Positions 1 to 5,601 of a stretch of DNA of 22,729 nt are shown here, one piece after another. Origin of the DNA: Reyranella sp. (GTDB lineage: Bacteria > Pseudomonadota > Alphaproteobacteria > Reyranellales > Reyranellaceae); the NCBI GenBank assembly GCA_030679805.1, contig JAUXST010000019.1:1-22729 (forward strand), given 5' to 3'. The notes below the pieces were generated by a model. The model saw only the letters and a program-made list of their open reading frames with translations, ran no database searches and was not told where the DNA came from. Made by a program: the position numbers and the translations under genes. Position 1 is the first letter of the stretch; the number at the start of each line of letters is the position of its first letter.

Positions 1-348
1 ACCTATCTCTTCATCGCCCATGACCTCAGCGTGGTCGAGCACATCTCGACGCGCATCGCCGTGATGTATCTCGGCCGCGTGGTCGAGATCGCGCCGTCGC
101 GGGACCTCTACGATACGCCGCTGCATCCCTATTCCGAGGCATTGTTGTCGGCGGTGCCGATCCCCGATCCGACGGTGAAGCGCCAGCGCATCATGCTGCA
201 GGGCGACGTGCCCAACCCGATCAACCCGCCGTCGGGTTGCCACTTCCACACCCGCTGCCCGATCGCCAAGCCCGACTGCGCCACGCGCGTGCCCGAGCTG
301 CGCGAGAGCCGGCCGGGCCACTGGGTGTCCTGCCACTACCGGGGATAG
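1..348 (+). CDS. Oligopeptide/dipeptide ABC transporter ATP-binding protein, C-terminal part
   Basis: This is the last 115 residues of an ATPase whose start lies before the window. It reads open from base 1. The first residues (YLFIAHDLSVVEHI) contain the H-loop histidine that senses the ATP gamma-phosphate, followed by the usual ABC tail. Residues of roughly 50-110 form the oligopeptide-transporter C-terminal extension (oligo_HPY), with the Cys-containing stretch PPSGCHFHTRCPIAKPDC. That extension is typical of OppD/OppF and DppD/DppF proteins, which energise uptake of peptides or nickel from the cytoplasmic face. Walker A, the Q-loop and the signature are outside the window, so the substrate and the D-versus-F subtype cannot be told. 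The stop is TAG at 346-348. The gene probably ends a transporter operon, because the next gene lies on the opposite strand only 3 bases away. Confidence 0.93.
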   Translation, partial: TYLFIAHDLSVVEHISTRIAVMYLGRVVEIAPSRDLYDTPLHPYSEALLSAVPIPDPTVKRQRIMLQGDVPNPINPPSGCHFHTRCPIAKPDCATRVPELRESRPGHWVSCHYRG

Positions 349-351
349 CGG

Positions 352-951
352 TTACTCGAAGCCGCAGTCCTTTGGCGTCGTGCTGACGGCGAGCTTGCGG
401 CCGCCGTCGCGGAAGCAGCCGGCCGACCATGTTCCCGAGAACACGGCGTCTGCCGCATCGGCATAGACGCCTTGCCCGTTCGGCTTGCTGTCCAGCCATT
501 CGCCTTCGTAGCGGGCGCCGTCCGCCCATACCATCGTGCCCCGTCCGGTTCTCAGGCCCTCGAACCAGTCGCCCTCGTAGCGGTCGCCGTTGGCGAAGTC
601 GTACACGCCGGTGCCATGCCGCCAGCCTTCGCGCCATTCGCCGTCGTAGCGATCGGCGATCACGGTGCTGGTGGCGGTGCCGCGACCGCTTTCCCAGCCG
701 TCGCTGAACTCGCCCTCGTAACGGTCAGTCGGTCGGCCGTCGTCGAACCATTGCAGGACGCCGCTCCCTTCGGCGATCCCGTTCGGACAGGCGCCCGACC
801 AGGTGACCGATTCGCGCGGCTGCGGCGCCGGATTGCGGATCCTGCAGCCGGTCTTGTTGTCCGCGATCCAGCCATCCGGCGGAGGCACTTGCGCGACGGC
901 TGGCAGCGCGGCGATCACGATTGCCAGAAGAAGAAAGCAGCGCAAGGACAT
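352..951 (-). CDS. Exported MORN-repeat protein
   Basis: The protein has about 199 residues from the ATG at 949-951 (MSLRCFLLLAIVIAAL). That start gives a clean Sec signal peptide ending near AVAQ. An ATG three codons upstream (958-960) and one at 973-975 are in frame, but they would put extra residues ahead of the hydrophobic core. The mature part holds about four full MORN units (YEGEFSDGW, YDGEWREGW, YEGDWFEGL, YEGEWLDSK, each followed by a GxG turn) and partial units before and after. A short Cys-containing tail (CFRDGG...KDCGFE) closes it. MORN repeats are beta-hairpin scaffolds; their bacterial roles are mostly unknown, so no function is assigned. Its 5' end lies in a direct repeat shared with the region upstream of the lipoprotein gene at 2361. 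No strong Shine-Dalgarno sequence is visible. Confidence 0.85.
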   Translation of the reverse strand: MSLRCFLLLAIVIAALPAVAQVPPPDGWIADNKTGCRIRNPAPQPRESVTWSGACPNGIAEGSGVLQWFDDGRPTDRYEGEFSDGWESGRGTATSTVIADRYDGEWREGWRHGTGVYDFANGDRYEGDWFEGLRTGRGTMVWADGARYEGEWLDSKPNGQGVYADAADAVFSGTWSAGCFRDGGRKLAVSTTPKDCGFE

Positions 952-1016
952 GACGCCCATTCTAGGTCCGACCAAGCTTGCCGACGAGGGATCTCCGCGT
1001 GATCATCGGCCCCATG
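941..1016. repeat. Direct repeat, copy A (divergent gene-start region)
   Basis: This stretch matches 2288-2363 at about 69 of 76 positions without gaps by manual alignment; 984-1008 is an exact 25-base match. Similarity fades leftwards to about base 908, inside the MORN gene's signal-peptide coding region. The copy keeps the live start of the minus-strand MORN gene. It also keeps, at its right end, an ATG (1014-1016) equivalent to the start codon of the plus-strand lipoprotein gene at 2361, but here that frame stops after five codons. It looks like half of a duplicated divergent promoter region. Confidence 0.85.
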
Positions 1017-1027
1017 CATGCTCAACG

Positions 1028-1555
1028 CTAGTTGGACGGCGGCGGCCCCGGGGTGCCGCCGCGCCCTCTTTCGCCGATCGGAGGGGGCTTCTGCTTTCCA
1101 TCCGAGGAAGTGCCTTTGATTTCCTCCGCGGTGACCTGGCAGTCGTGATTGCGGTCATATCGTACAAATATTGGATTGGGTTTATCGGCAAATTCACGGA
1201 GGCTGAGACGCCCATCCTGATTGTCGTCGAAATAGGCCATATCTGCTTTAGCGAAGACTGGCTCCCATTGTCCCAGTGCCAGAAACTCCTGTTTATCTAG
1301 CGCTCCATCGCCGTTCCTGTCCGAGCGTCTGAACAGCTGTTCGGCAAATCGCCTCCACTCCTCACAAGTGAGAACGCCATCGTGATCCATATCCCAACGG
1401 GACATGGCACCGGCCAATGGATCCGATGCCTGTCTCGAAGCAGGCGGAGGCCCGGCGCTCGACTGCCCCAGAGACGGTGTGCCGGCACTTCCAAGTGCGA
1501 CGATCAATGCAGCCATGATTGAGGCCAGTAGGCCTTTCCAAGGGCAAGTCTTCAA
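1028..1555 (-). CDS. Exported four-EF-hand calcium-binding protein
   Basis: The protein has 175 residues. The start chosen is TTG at 1553-1555, preceded by GAGAGGG at a suitable distance; it gives a Lys-bearing n-region before the hydrophobic core. The alternative ATG is codon 14. After the signal peptide come four 12-residue EF-hand loops at about residues 55-66 (DMDHDG), 79-90 (DRNGDG), 110-121 (DDNQDG) and 134-145 (DRNHDC), each ending in the bidentate Glu. In the fourth loop the conserved Gly at position 6 is Cys, so it may bind Ca2+ poorly. The tail after about residue 150 is Pro/Gly-rich and probably disordered. It is a likely periplasmic or surface calcium binder (calmodulin-like or 'EF-hand domain-containing'), with no enzymatic domain visible. 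It sits between the two direct-repeat copies, beside an XRE regulator. Confidence 0.86.
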   Translation of the reverse strand: MKTCPWKGLLASIMAALIVALGSAGTPSLGQSSAGPPPASRQASDPLAGAMSRWDMDHDGVLTCEEWRRFAEQLFRRSDRNGDGALDKQEFLALGQWEPVFAKADMAYFDDNQDGRLSLREFADKPNPIFVRYDRNHDCQVTAEEIKGTSSDGKQKPPPIGERGRGGTPGPPPSN

Positions 1556-1706
1556 TCGTCATCCCTCTCAGACGAGTCCTCTGCGTTCTTCGGGAAACAG
1601 AAACGTGTGGCTGCAAAGCCCCTCACCATTCGAGCGCTATTGGATCCGAGACGCGCGGGATTGGCCTCTACTCGCGGCTTCGGAGTGGTCGGCGCCGAGG
1701 GCCTCG

Positions 1707-2096
1707 TCATAATTTCGCCAAGGCCTCAAGCAGTCGACGAATACTGCCCCGCACACTGGTGCTCTTGATTTTGTAGTACGCGCGGATGAGCCCCATCATT
1801 TCGCGATCAATGCGGGGCTCCGAGAATGTCGGCCGGCCTCTCTCCCGACGAGAGCGACCTTTGCCGGTCGGGTTGGCCTCCATCTTCAGGAAGAAGTGGG
1901 ACACCGGTACATCCAAAACCTTTGCGAGTTCATAGAGCCGGCTCGAGCCGATGCGATTTCTGCCAGACTCATATTTCTGTATCTGTTGAAAGGTGACGCC
2001 AACCGCATCCCCGAGCGCCGTCTGGCTCATCTCGATGAACAGTCGCCGTTGCCGAAGGCGACCGCCCACATGAACATCGATGGGATGGGAAGGCAT
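1707..2096 (-). CDS. XRE-family helix-turn-helix transcriptional regulator
   Basis: The protein has 129 residues from the ATG at 2094-2096. Residues of about 14-68 form a Cro/C1-type HTH (LRQRR...SQTALGDAVGVTFQQIQKYESGRNRI...LYELAKVLDVPVSHFF). A basic linker (GKGRSRRERGR) follows, then a short helical tail (LIRAYYKI...RGSIRRLLEALAKL). This architecture is common among small alphaproteobacterial phage-repressor-like regulators. No ligand domain is present. It is transcribed in the same direction as the EF-hand gene, 151 bases upstream of it, and points away from the lipoprotein gene at 2361. Its target is unknown; autoregulation from the 2097-2360 intergenic region is plausible but unproven. 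Base composition looks less GC-rich than in neighbouring genes, which would fit acquisition by transfer. Confidence 0.9.
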   Translation of the reverse strand: MPSHPIDVHVGGRLRQRRLFIEMSQTALGDAVGVTFQQIQKYESGRNRIGSSRLYELAKVLDVPVSHFFLKMEANPTGKGRSRRERGRPTFSEPRIDREMMGLIRAYYKIKSTSVRGSIRRLLEALAKL

Positions 2097-2220
2097 CCAG
2101 TCTCTGCGATATGTTGGCGCTCAATGGTCGCGCCTGGTGGCGCGCAACCGGAACTATCTTACATTCCCGTCAACGCGACCATCAAAGTGCACGCGTCACC
2201 GATTACTATTGTGTTTCTGA

Positions 2221-2298
2221 TTATTTCTGACCGCGTCTGGAGTGGCCGCACGGCGAGGCAATCGCGGTCGGCGGAAGAAGGAGGTAGCGCAAGGACAT
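2221..2298 (-). pseudogene. Remnant 5' end of a second MORN-type gene
   Basis: Read on the minus strand from the ATG at 2296-2298, this gives MSLRYLLLPPTAIA..., closely matching the MSLRCFLLLAIVIA start of the MORN protein gene at 951. It reaches a stop after 25 codons (TAA at 2221-2223). The nucleotide differences from copy A are largely transitions. No MORN units follow. I read it as a decayed gene start left in the second direct-repeat copy rather than a functional peptide; a short functional peptide cannot be excluded. Confidence 0.45.
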
Positions 2299-2363
2299 GG
2301 GGTCCATTCTAGGTCCCACTAGGCTTGCCGACGAGGGATCTCCGCGTGATCATCGACCCCATG
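2288..2363. repeat. Direct repeat, copy B (divergent gene-start region)
   Basis: This is the partner of 941-1016. It ends in the live ATG of the lipoprotein gene (2361-2363), whereas its left part carries only the degraded MORN gene start. The 264-base gap 2097-2360 that contains it otherwise shows nothing I can name apart from the promoter regions expected for the divergent XRE and lipoprotein genes. Confidence 0.85.
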
Positions 2364-2711
2364 AAGCGCTTTCTCGCAGCATCGGCCGTGCTCGCGCTCG
2401 GCGCCTGTGCTGCCGCCGATGGCGGCGACAAATCCCCGGGCAAGTATGCGGGCACGGCTGAGCAGGCGCTGATCGCCGCCTGGGGTCCACCGTCATCGAT
2501 CGAGGAAGCGGGCGACACCCGGTATCTCAGCTACCGGCAGCACCGTGCGTTCTATATCCCGGCTGCGACCCCGATCTGCCCGCCCGGTGAATGCGTGCCG
2601 CTCGGCGGCGCCAAAAGCTTCATGCTGAACGAGTCGTGCACGACGACCTTTGCGGTCGAGGACGGCAAGGTCAAAAGTTGGCGCCGCGACGGCAAGGCCT
2701 GCGCCGCCTGA
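2361..2711 (+). CDS. Small putative lipoprotein, function unknown
   Basis: The protein has 116 residues from the ATG at 2361. An upstream in-frame start at 2325 would add 12 residues that break the signal sequence. Residues 1-16 (MKRFLAASAVLALGAC) form a lipoprotein leader with lipobox ALGAC and the acylated Cys at 16. The mature part contains YAGTAEQALIAAWGPP, a motif seen in small outer-membrane-associated lipoproteins (SmpA/BamE-like 'xLxxxWGPP' segments). Two Cys in a CPPGEC stretch come next, then one Cys in NESCTTTF and a C-terminal DGKACAA, which may form disulfides. I do not recognise a named family with certainty. The promoter must lie in the direct-repeat region just upstream. The gene converges on the tRNA at 2734. 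Confidence 0.8.
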   Translation: MKRFLAASAVLALGACAAADGGDKSPGKYAGTAEQALIAAWGPPSSIEEAGDTRYLSYRQHRAFYIPAATPICPPGECVPLGGAKSFMLNESCTTTFAVEDGKVKSWRRDGKACAA

Positions 2712-2733
2712 TCCGGCGAAACAGTCGAAGGGG

Positions 2734-2820
2734 TGGTACCCGCTGCCGGACTCGAACCGGCACGGCCTCGCGGCCTCGGGATTTTAAGTCCCGTATGTCT
2801 ACCAGTTCCATCAAGCGGGC
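2734..2820 (-). tRNA. tRNA-Leu (anticodon UAA)
   Basis: This is a class II cloverleaf read on the minus strand. The 5' acceptor strand GCCCGCT (2814-2820) pairs with AGCGGGT and is followed by discriminator A and an encoded CCA (2734-2736). The D-arm contains TGGTAGACA. The anticodon stem CGGGA/TCCCG encloses the loop CTTAAAA, giving anticodon TAA. A long variable arm (GAGGCCGCGAGGCC) is present, as expected for leucine. The T-arm GCCGG TTCGAGT CCGGC is intact. It decodes UUA and probably UUG codons, which are rare in DNA of this composition. Confidence 0.97.
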
Positions 2821-2828
2821 GTGATGCG

Positions 2829-2857
2829 ACCATAATCGGCGCGGGTGCTAATGGAAA
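2829..2857 (-). promoter_or_regulatory. Possible weak sigma-70 promoter for the tRNA-Leu gene
   Basis: On the minus strand a TTTCCA hexamer (2852-2857) and a TATGGT hexamer (2829-2834) are separated by 17 bases. They lie just upstream of the mature tRNA 5' end at 2820. Each hexamer matches 4 of 6 consensus bases. The position fits, but the match is weak. Confidence 0.3.
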
Positions 2858-2860
2858 GCC

Positions 2861-3466
2861 ATGCGTGTTCTGTCGCTCTGCCTGCTGCTGAGCCTTCTCG
2901 CGGCCTGCGCCACGCCGCCGCCAACATCGTCTGCCGATCCACAGGCGGCGTTGCTGGCCGGCCTGCGTCGGGGCGGCTACCTCCTCTACCTGCGCCATGC
3001 CGAGACCGCGGTGGCGCCCGAGTCTGCGGTGCGCGATCTCGGCGACTGCAGGTGGCAGCGTAATTTGAGCGAACATGGCCGCGAGCAGGCCGCGGCCCTG
3101 GGGACGATGCTGCGCCAGCAGGGAATTGCCGTCAGTGCGGTCGAGACCAGCGGCTTTTGCCGCACGCGCCAGACCGCCGAGCTGGTCTTCGGCCGCGCGT
3201 CGACAGTGAGCGGCGACCTTTTCTACCACGTGAGCCAGACGCCGGCGGAGATCGCGGCCGAAACGGCCCGCCTGAAGGCGCGGCTCGGCCGGCGGCCCAC
3301 CGCCGGCAACGTCGCCCTGGTTGGCCATGCGCCGACGTTCCGCGATGCCACGGGAATCGAACTGGCCGAAGGGCAGGGCGCGATCGTGAAGCCTGCCGGC
3401 GACGGCACGTTCAGCATCGTCGGCCGCCTCGATGTCGGCGGAATCTCAGCCGGCCGGGGCTCCTGA
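2861..3466 (+). CDS. Histidine-phosphatase-superfamily lipoprotein
   Basis: The protein has 201 residues from the ATG at 2861. Residues 1-16 form a lipoprotein leader (LLSLLAAC, Cys16). The rest is a short (SixA-like) branch of the histidine phosphatase superfamily. YLRHAET at 43-49 carries the phospho-accepting His46 and Arg45; a second Arg region (SGFCRTRQTAE) follows near residue 100. The second catalytic His is in ALVGHAPTF near residue 160. Such proteins hydrolyse phosphate esters at the cell envelope; the substrate is unknown. The last 21 bases overlap the end of the convergent bufC gene. A weak purine-rich ribosome site (GGAAAG) precedes the start. Confidence 0.88.
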   Translation: MRVLSLCLLLSLLAACATPPPTSSADPQAALLAGLRRGGYLLYLRHAETAVAPESAVRDLGDCRWQRNLSEHGREQAAALGTMLRQQGIAVSAVETSGFCRTRQTAELVFGRASTVSGDLFYHVSQTPAEIAAETARLKARLGRRPTAGNVALVGHAPTFRDATGIELAEGQGAIVKPAGDGTFSIVGRLDVGGISAGRGS

Positions 3467-4255
3467 CGAAAAGCCCGCAAGCATGCCGCCCTCGACGAAG
3501 GCCCGCAGCAGGCCGGCGGTGCGGGCTGGCGCTTGATCGTCGCCGGTGAATGGCGCCACGGCCTCGCAAAGCTCGGGGAACGCCTTCCCGGCGACCAGCG
3601 CATCGAGCATCAGGGTCTCGTCTGCATCGAGCGAACGGAAGTTCGAGACCCGCTCTGGCCGCCAGATTGCCCAGGTGACAGGTGCCTCGGCGCGCGCGAC
3701 CTCGAGATTGCCCGGCTCGACCTCGTCCCGACGCTGCCAGGCCTGCGCCACCTCGTATTCGAAAATGCAACGGCGGAGCGACGGCAGGGCGGTGAAGGAG
3801 AGGGTCTCCCAGGCCTCGAGCGGCAGGGCCATCAGCGCGTCGGCGGCGATCGGTGTCGCGTCGAGCGAGTCGAAGGCCTCACCCAGCGCCCACTCGAAGC
3901 GCACCATCTCGACAGCCGCCGGCGCGCCGTTGTAGGGCGCAGTGCTGGCCATGAAATCCGCCAGTCCCTTGCCGAACCAGCGTACCGAGGGATGGTGCGA
4001 GGGGTGGGCGGCGATGTAGGCGCGCGCCACGTGATCGAAGTCGGCGGGGCCGGCCATCGCCATCAAGCCGGGATAGTCCGTCGTCAGCGCTTCGATCAGG
4101 CGCAGTGTGTAGCCGTCGCGATAGACGTCGAGCAGGGTAACCCGGTCGGCCTTCTGCGTGTCGCGCACCGCCGTCTGGAAGGCGTCGCTGCTCTTGAACA
4201 GGTAGTCCTGGAAAGCGCGCTGGAGGTCACCCAGGGAGCCTGCATTGGTGGTCAT
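3446..4255 (-). CDS. bufC: DUF2063/BufC-type MNIO partner protein
   Basis: The protein has 269 residues and its ATG overlaps the bufB stop (ATGA at 4252-4255), so translation is probably coupled. The N-terminal half (about residues 8-110: LQRAFQDYLF..., LLDVYRDGYTLRLIEALTTDYPGLMAMAG) is the DUF2063 helical domain. A second, less conserved domain (about 110-260) includes SLDADETLMLDALVAG. DUF2063 proteins accompany DUF692/MNIO oxidases and are thought to bind the precursor peptide and bring it to the enzyme. The bufferin name BufC fits because of the two BufA2-like precursors in the operon. It is cytoplasmic, with no signal peptide. Its 3' end overlaps the convergent phosphatase gene by 21 bases, leaving no room for a conventional terminator. 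Confidence 0.87.
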   Translation of the reverse strand: MTTNAGSLGDLQRAFQDYLFKSSDAFQTAVRDTQKADRVTLLDVYRDGYTLRLIEALTTDYPGLMAMAGPADFDHVARAYIAAHPSHHPSVRWFGKGLADFMASTAPYNGAPAAVEMVRFEWALGEAFDSLDATPIAADALMALPLEAWETLSFTALPSLRRCIFEYEVAQAWQRRDEVEPGNLEVARAEAPVTWAIWRPERVSNFRSLDADETLMLDALVAGKAFPELCEAVAPFTGDDQAPARTAGLLRAFVEGGMLAGFSSGAPAG

Positions 4256-5106
4256 CCTTCGGCTCCGCGGACCGGTGCGGCAACCTCGCGGCCGACATCC
4301 GCGGCGATGCTGCGTGCGATGTCGAGCTCGGCCAGCAGCTCCTCGTAGGGCGGGATGTCGGCGTCGCGCTCGATCATGGCCGGCACGCCGGGAAAGAGTC
4401 GCACCGCCTCAGCGTAGAGCGTCCAGACGTCGGGCACGATCGGATGATCGTGGGTGTCGATGATGTGGCTGCCCTTGTGGGTGTGGCCAGCGAGATGGAA
4501 CTGCCGCACACGTTCGCGCGGCATGGCGCGCAGGAAGGCGAGCGCATCGAACTCGTGGTTGAATGCGCTGACGTAGACATTGTTGACGTCGAGCAGGATG
4601 TCGCAATCGGCGCGCCGACTGAGTTCGGCCATGAACTCCCATTCGCTGAGTTCGGAGGCGGCATAGGTGACGTAGCTCGAGACGTTTTCCAGCACGAGGC
4701 GGCGGCCGAGCCGGTCCTGCACGCGGCTCACCCGCTCGGCGACGTGGTTCAACGCTTCCCCGGTGTAGGGCAAGGGGAGCAGGTCGTGCATGTTGAGGCC
4801 GCGCAGGCCGGTGAAGCAGAGGTGGTCGGAGATCCACATCGGCTGGACACGATCCGCCAGCGCCTTCAGGTCGTCGAGATAGCGCTCGTTCAACGGATCT
4901 ATCGAGCCGATGGAGAGCGACACGCCGTGCAGCGCCATCGGGTAGTCGCGGCGGATGCGGTCGAGCCAGTGCATGGGGCTGCCGCCCGGTACCATATAGT
5001 TTTCCGACAGAGCCTCGAACCAGCTCACCCGGCCGGGACTGGCGGCGATCTCCTCGTAGTGCTCGGGCCGGAGCCCTAGCCCGAAGTCGATGGCGGCAGC
5101 ACACAT
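4252..5106 (-). CDS. bufB: DUF692/MNIO multinuclear iron oxidase (bufferin maturase)
   Basis: The protein has 284 residues from the ATG at 5104-5106, preceded by GGAG 13 bases upstream; a TTG at 5125-5127 would add seven residues but has no ribosome site. It starts with the family hallmark GLGLRPEHYEEI. Likely iron-binding positions of this TIM-barrel family are visible in order: LHGVSLS (His60), ISDHLCF (Asp94-His95), LENVSSY, LLDVNNVYVSAFNH, FHLAGHTH, and IERDADIP near the end. MNIO enzymes (MbnB, TglH, ChrH, BufB) use two or three irons and O2 to modify Cys in ribosomal peptides; bufferin maturases make thiooxazole-type groups. Its place downstream of two Cys-rich precursors and coupled to bufC supports the role. 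The exact chemistry here is inference. Confidence 0.9.
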   Translation of the reverse strand: MCAAAIDFGLGLRPEHYEEIAASPGRVSWFEALSENYMVPGGSPMHWLDRIRRDYPMALHGVSLSIGSIDPLNERYLDDLKALADRVQPMWISDHLCFTGLRGLNMHDLLPLPYTGEALNHVAERVSRVQDRLGRRLVLENVSSYVTYAASELSEWEFMAELSRRADCDILLDVNNVYVSAFNHEFDALAFLRAMPRERVRQFHLAGHTHKGSHIIDTHDHPIVPDVWTLYAEAVRLFPGVPAMIERDADIPPYEELLAELDIARSIAADVGREVAAPVRGAEG

Positions 5107-5134
5107 GCGGTCGATTTTACTCCACAAATGGGAC

Positions 5135-5161
5135 GGGCATCCGCGGCTTCCCCGGACGCCC
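5135..5161 (-). terminator. Hairpin between the second precursor and bufB (possible attenuator)
   Basis: As RNA on the minus strand, the arms 5150-5161 and 5135-5146 form a 12-position stem with one G-U pair and one mismatch around a 3-base loop (AAG). Only a weak T stretch follows, so it is unlikely to be a full terminator. It resembles the hairpin at 5544-5569 in sequence, as if copied with the gene. It may protect the precursor mRNA end or reduce read-through into bufB. Confidence 0.5.
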
Positions 5162-5181
5162 TCAGCTCCGCGTGCCTGAAG

Positions 5182-5406
5182 TTACTTGGACTTGAGCACC
5201 GTGCACTCGAACGAGCTGCCGGCGTTGACGAAGCCCTGGCCCTTGCAGGCGTTCATGCCCTTGCACGACGACTTGGCGGTCTTGCAGGCGCTCTGGCCTT
5301 TGCAGGCGTTGGCACCGGCGCAAGGAACGTCGGCAAAGGCCGCAGGCGCGAAAGCGCCGACGGCGAAGACGGCGGCGGCGGTAGCAAACATGGTGCGCTT
5401 GGTCAT
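5182..5406 (-). CDS. bufA2: Bufferin-like precursor peptide, copy 2 (BufA2 type)
   Basis: The peptide has 74 residues from the ATG at 5404-5406, with GGGAGAA upstream; a longer in-frame reading to 5538 has no family support. Residues 1-25 form a Sec signal peptide (MTKRTMFATAAAVF... ending AFA). The mature peptide has six Cys at 29, 35, 41, 48, 54 and 68 in repeated CxGxNxCKG / ACKT / CKGxNACKG units. In the known bufferins the Cys residues are modified by BufB/BufC and the peptide is exported to the periplasm, where it binds copper. Cys spacing is identical to copy 1, but the C-terminal tail differs (FECTVLKSK). It may have its own promoter in the 195-base gap upstream, because a terminator separates it from copy 1. 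BufA2 is assigned by recognition, without a search. Confidence 0.86.
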   Translation of the reverse strand: MTKRTMFATAAAVFAVGAFAPAAFADVPCAGANACKGQSACKTAKSSCKGMNACKGQGFVNAGSSFECTVLKSK

Positions 5407-5428
5407 TGTTCTTTCTCCCAGATTGGTT

Positions 5429-5454
5429 CCGTATCGGCGGGGACGCCGATACGG
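5429..5454 (-). promoter_or_regulatory. Perfect 11-bp inverted repeat in the leader of precursor copy 2
   Basis: The arms 5429-5439 (CCGTATCGGCG) and 5444-5454 are exact reverse complements around a 4-base loop. The element ends 23 bases before the start codon, just before the ribosome site. A further GATACGG lies at about 5475-5481. It could be an operator or an RNA stem controlling translation or mRNA stability. It is not followed by a T tract in either direction, so it is not an obvious terminator. Confidence 0.5.
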
Positions 5455-5536
5455 CAGGACGACCCTGCGCTGTTGATACGGCCGCGGACAAATCACCGAT
5501 CGCCACGACGATCTCACAGTTCGGTGAGTAGCTGAC

Positions 5537-5569
5537 AAAAAGCGGGCGCCGCGGTTTCCCGCGACGCCC
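5537..5569 (-). terminator. Intrinsic terminator between the two precursor genes
   Basis: In the minus-strand transcript an 11-bp stem (arms 5559-5569 and 5544-5554, one U-G pair) closes a GAAA tetraloop. It is followed after GC by five U (A run at 5537-5541). This is the only canonical Rho-independent terminator I find in the window. It lies 33 bases after the stop of precursor copy 1. Transcripts ending here would carry only precursor copy 1; read-through would supply copy 2, bufB and bufC. Confidence 0.75.
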
Positions 5570-5572
5570 TGG

Positions 5573-5598
5573 GTTCGTCGGGGGGGGGGCCGACGAAC
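5573..5598 (-). other. 9-bp hairpin with a poly-C loop directly after precursor copy 1
   Basis: The arms 5573-5581 (GTTCGTCGG) and 5590-5598 are perfect complements. The 8-base loop is all C in the transcript and is part of a homopolymer run of ten (5580-5589). It begins three bases after the stop codon of copy 1. No T tract follows, so it is not itself a terminator; it may stabilise the mRNA 3' end upstream of the terminator at 5537-5569. Confidence 0.6.
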
Positions 5599-5601
5599 TT
5601 G

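Noticed and set aside
3533..5079. Plus-strand open frames opposite the DUF2063 and DUF692 genes
   Set aside because: The minus-strand proteins are well-conserved families in an ATGA-coupled pair; the plus-strand products are low-complexity shadows.
5182..5538. Longer 118-residue reading of precursor copy 2
   Set aside because: The extra 44 residues run through the terminator-proximal leader and inverted repeat, are Arg-rich and precede an intact signal peptide with its own ribosome site.
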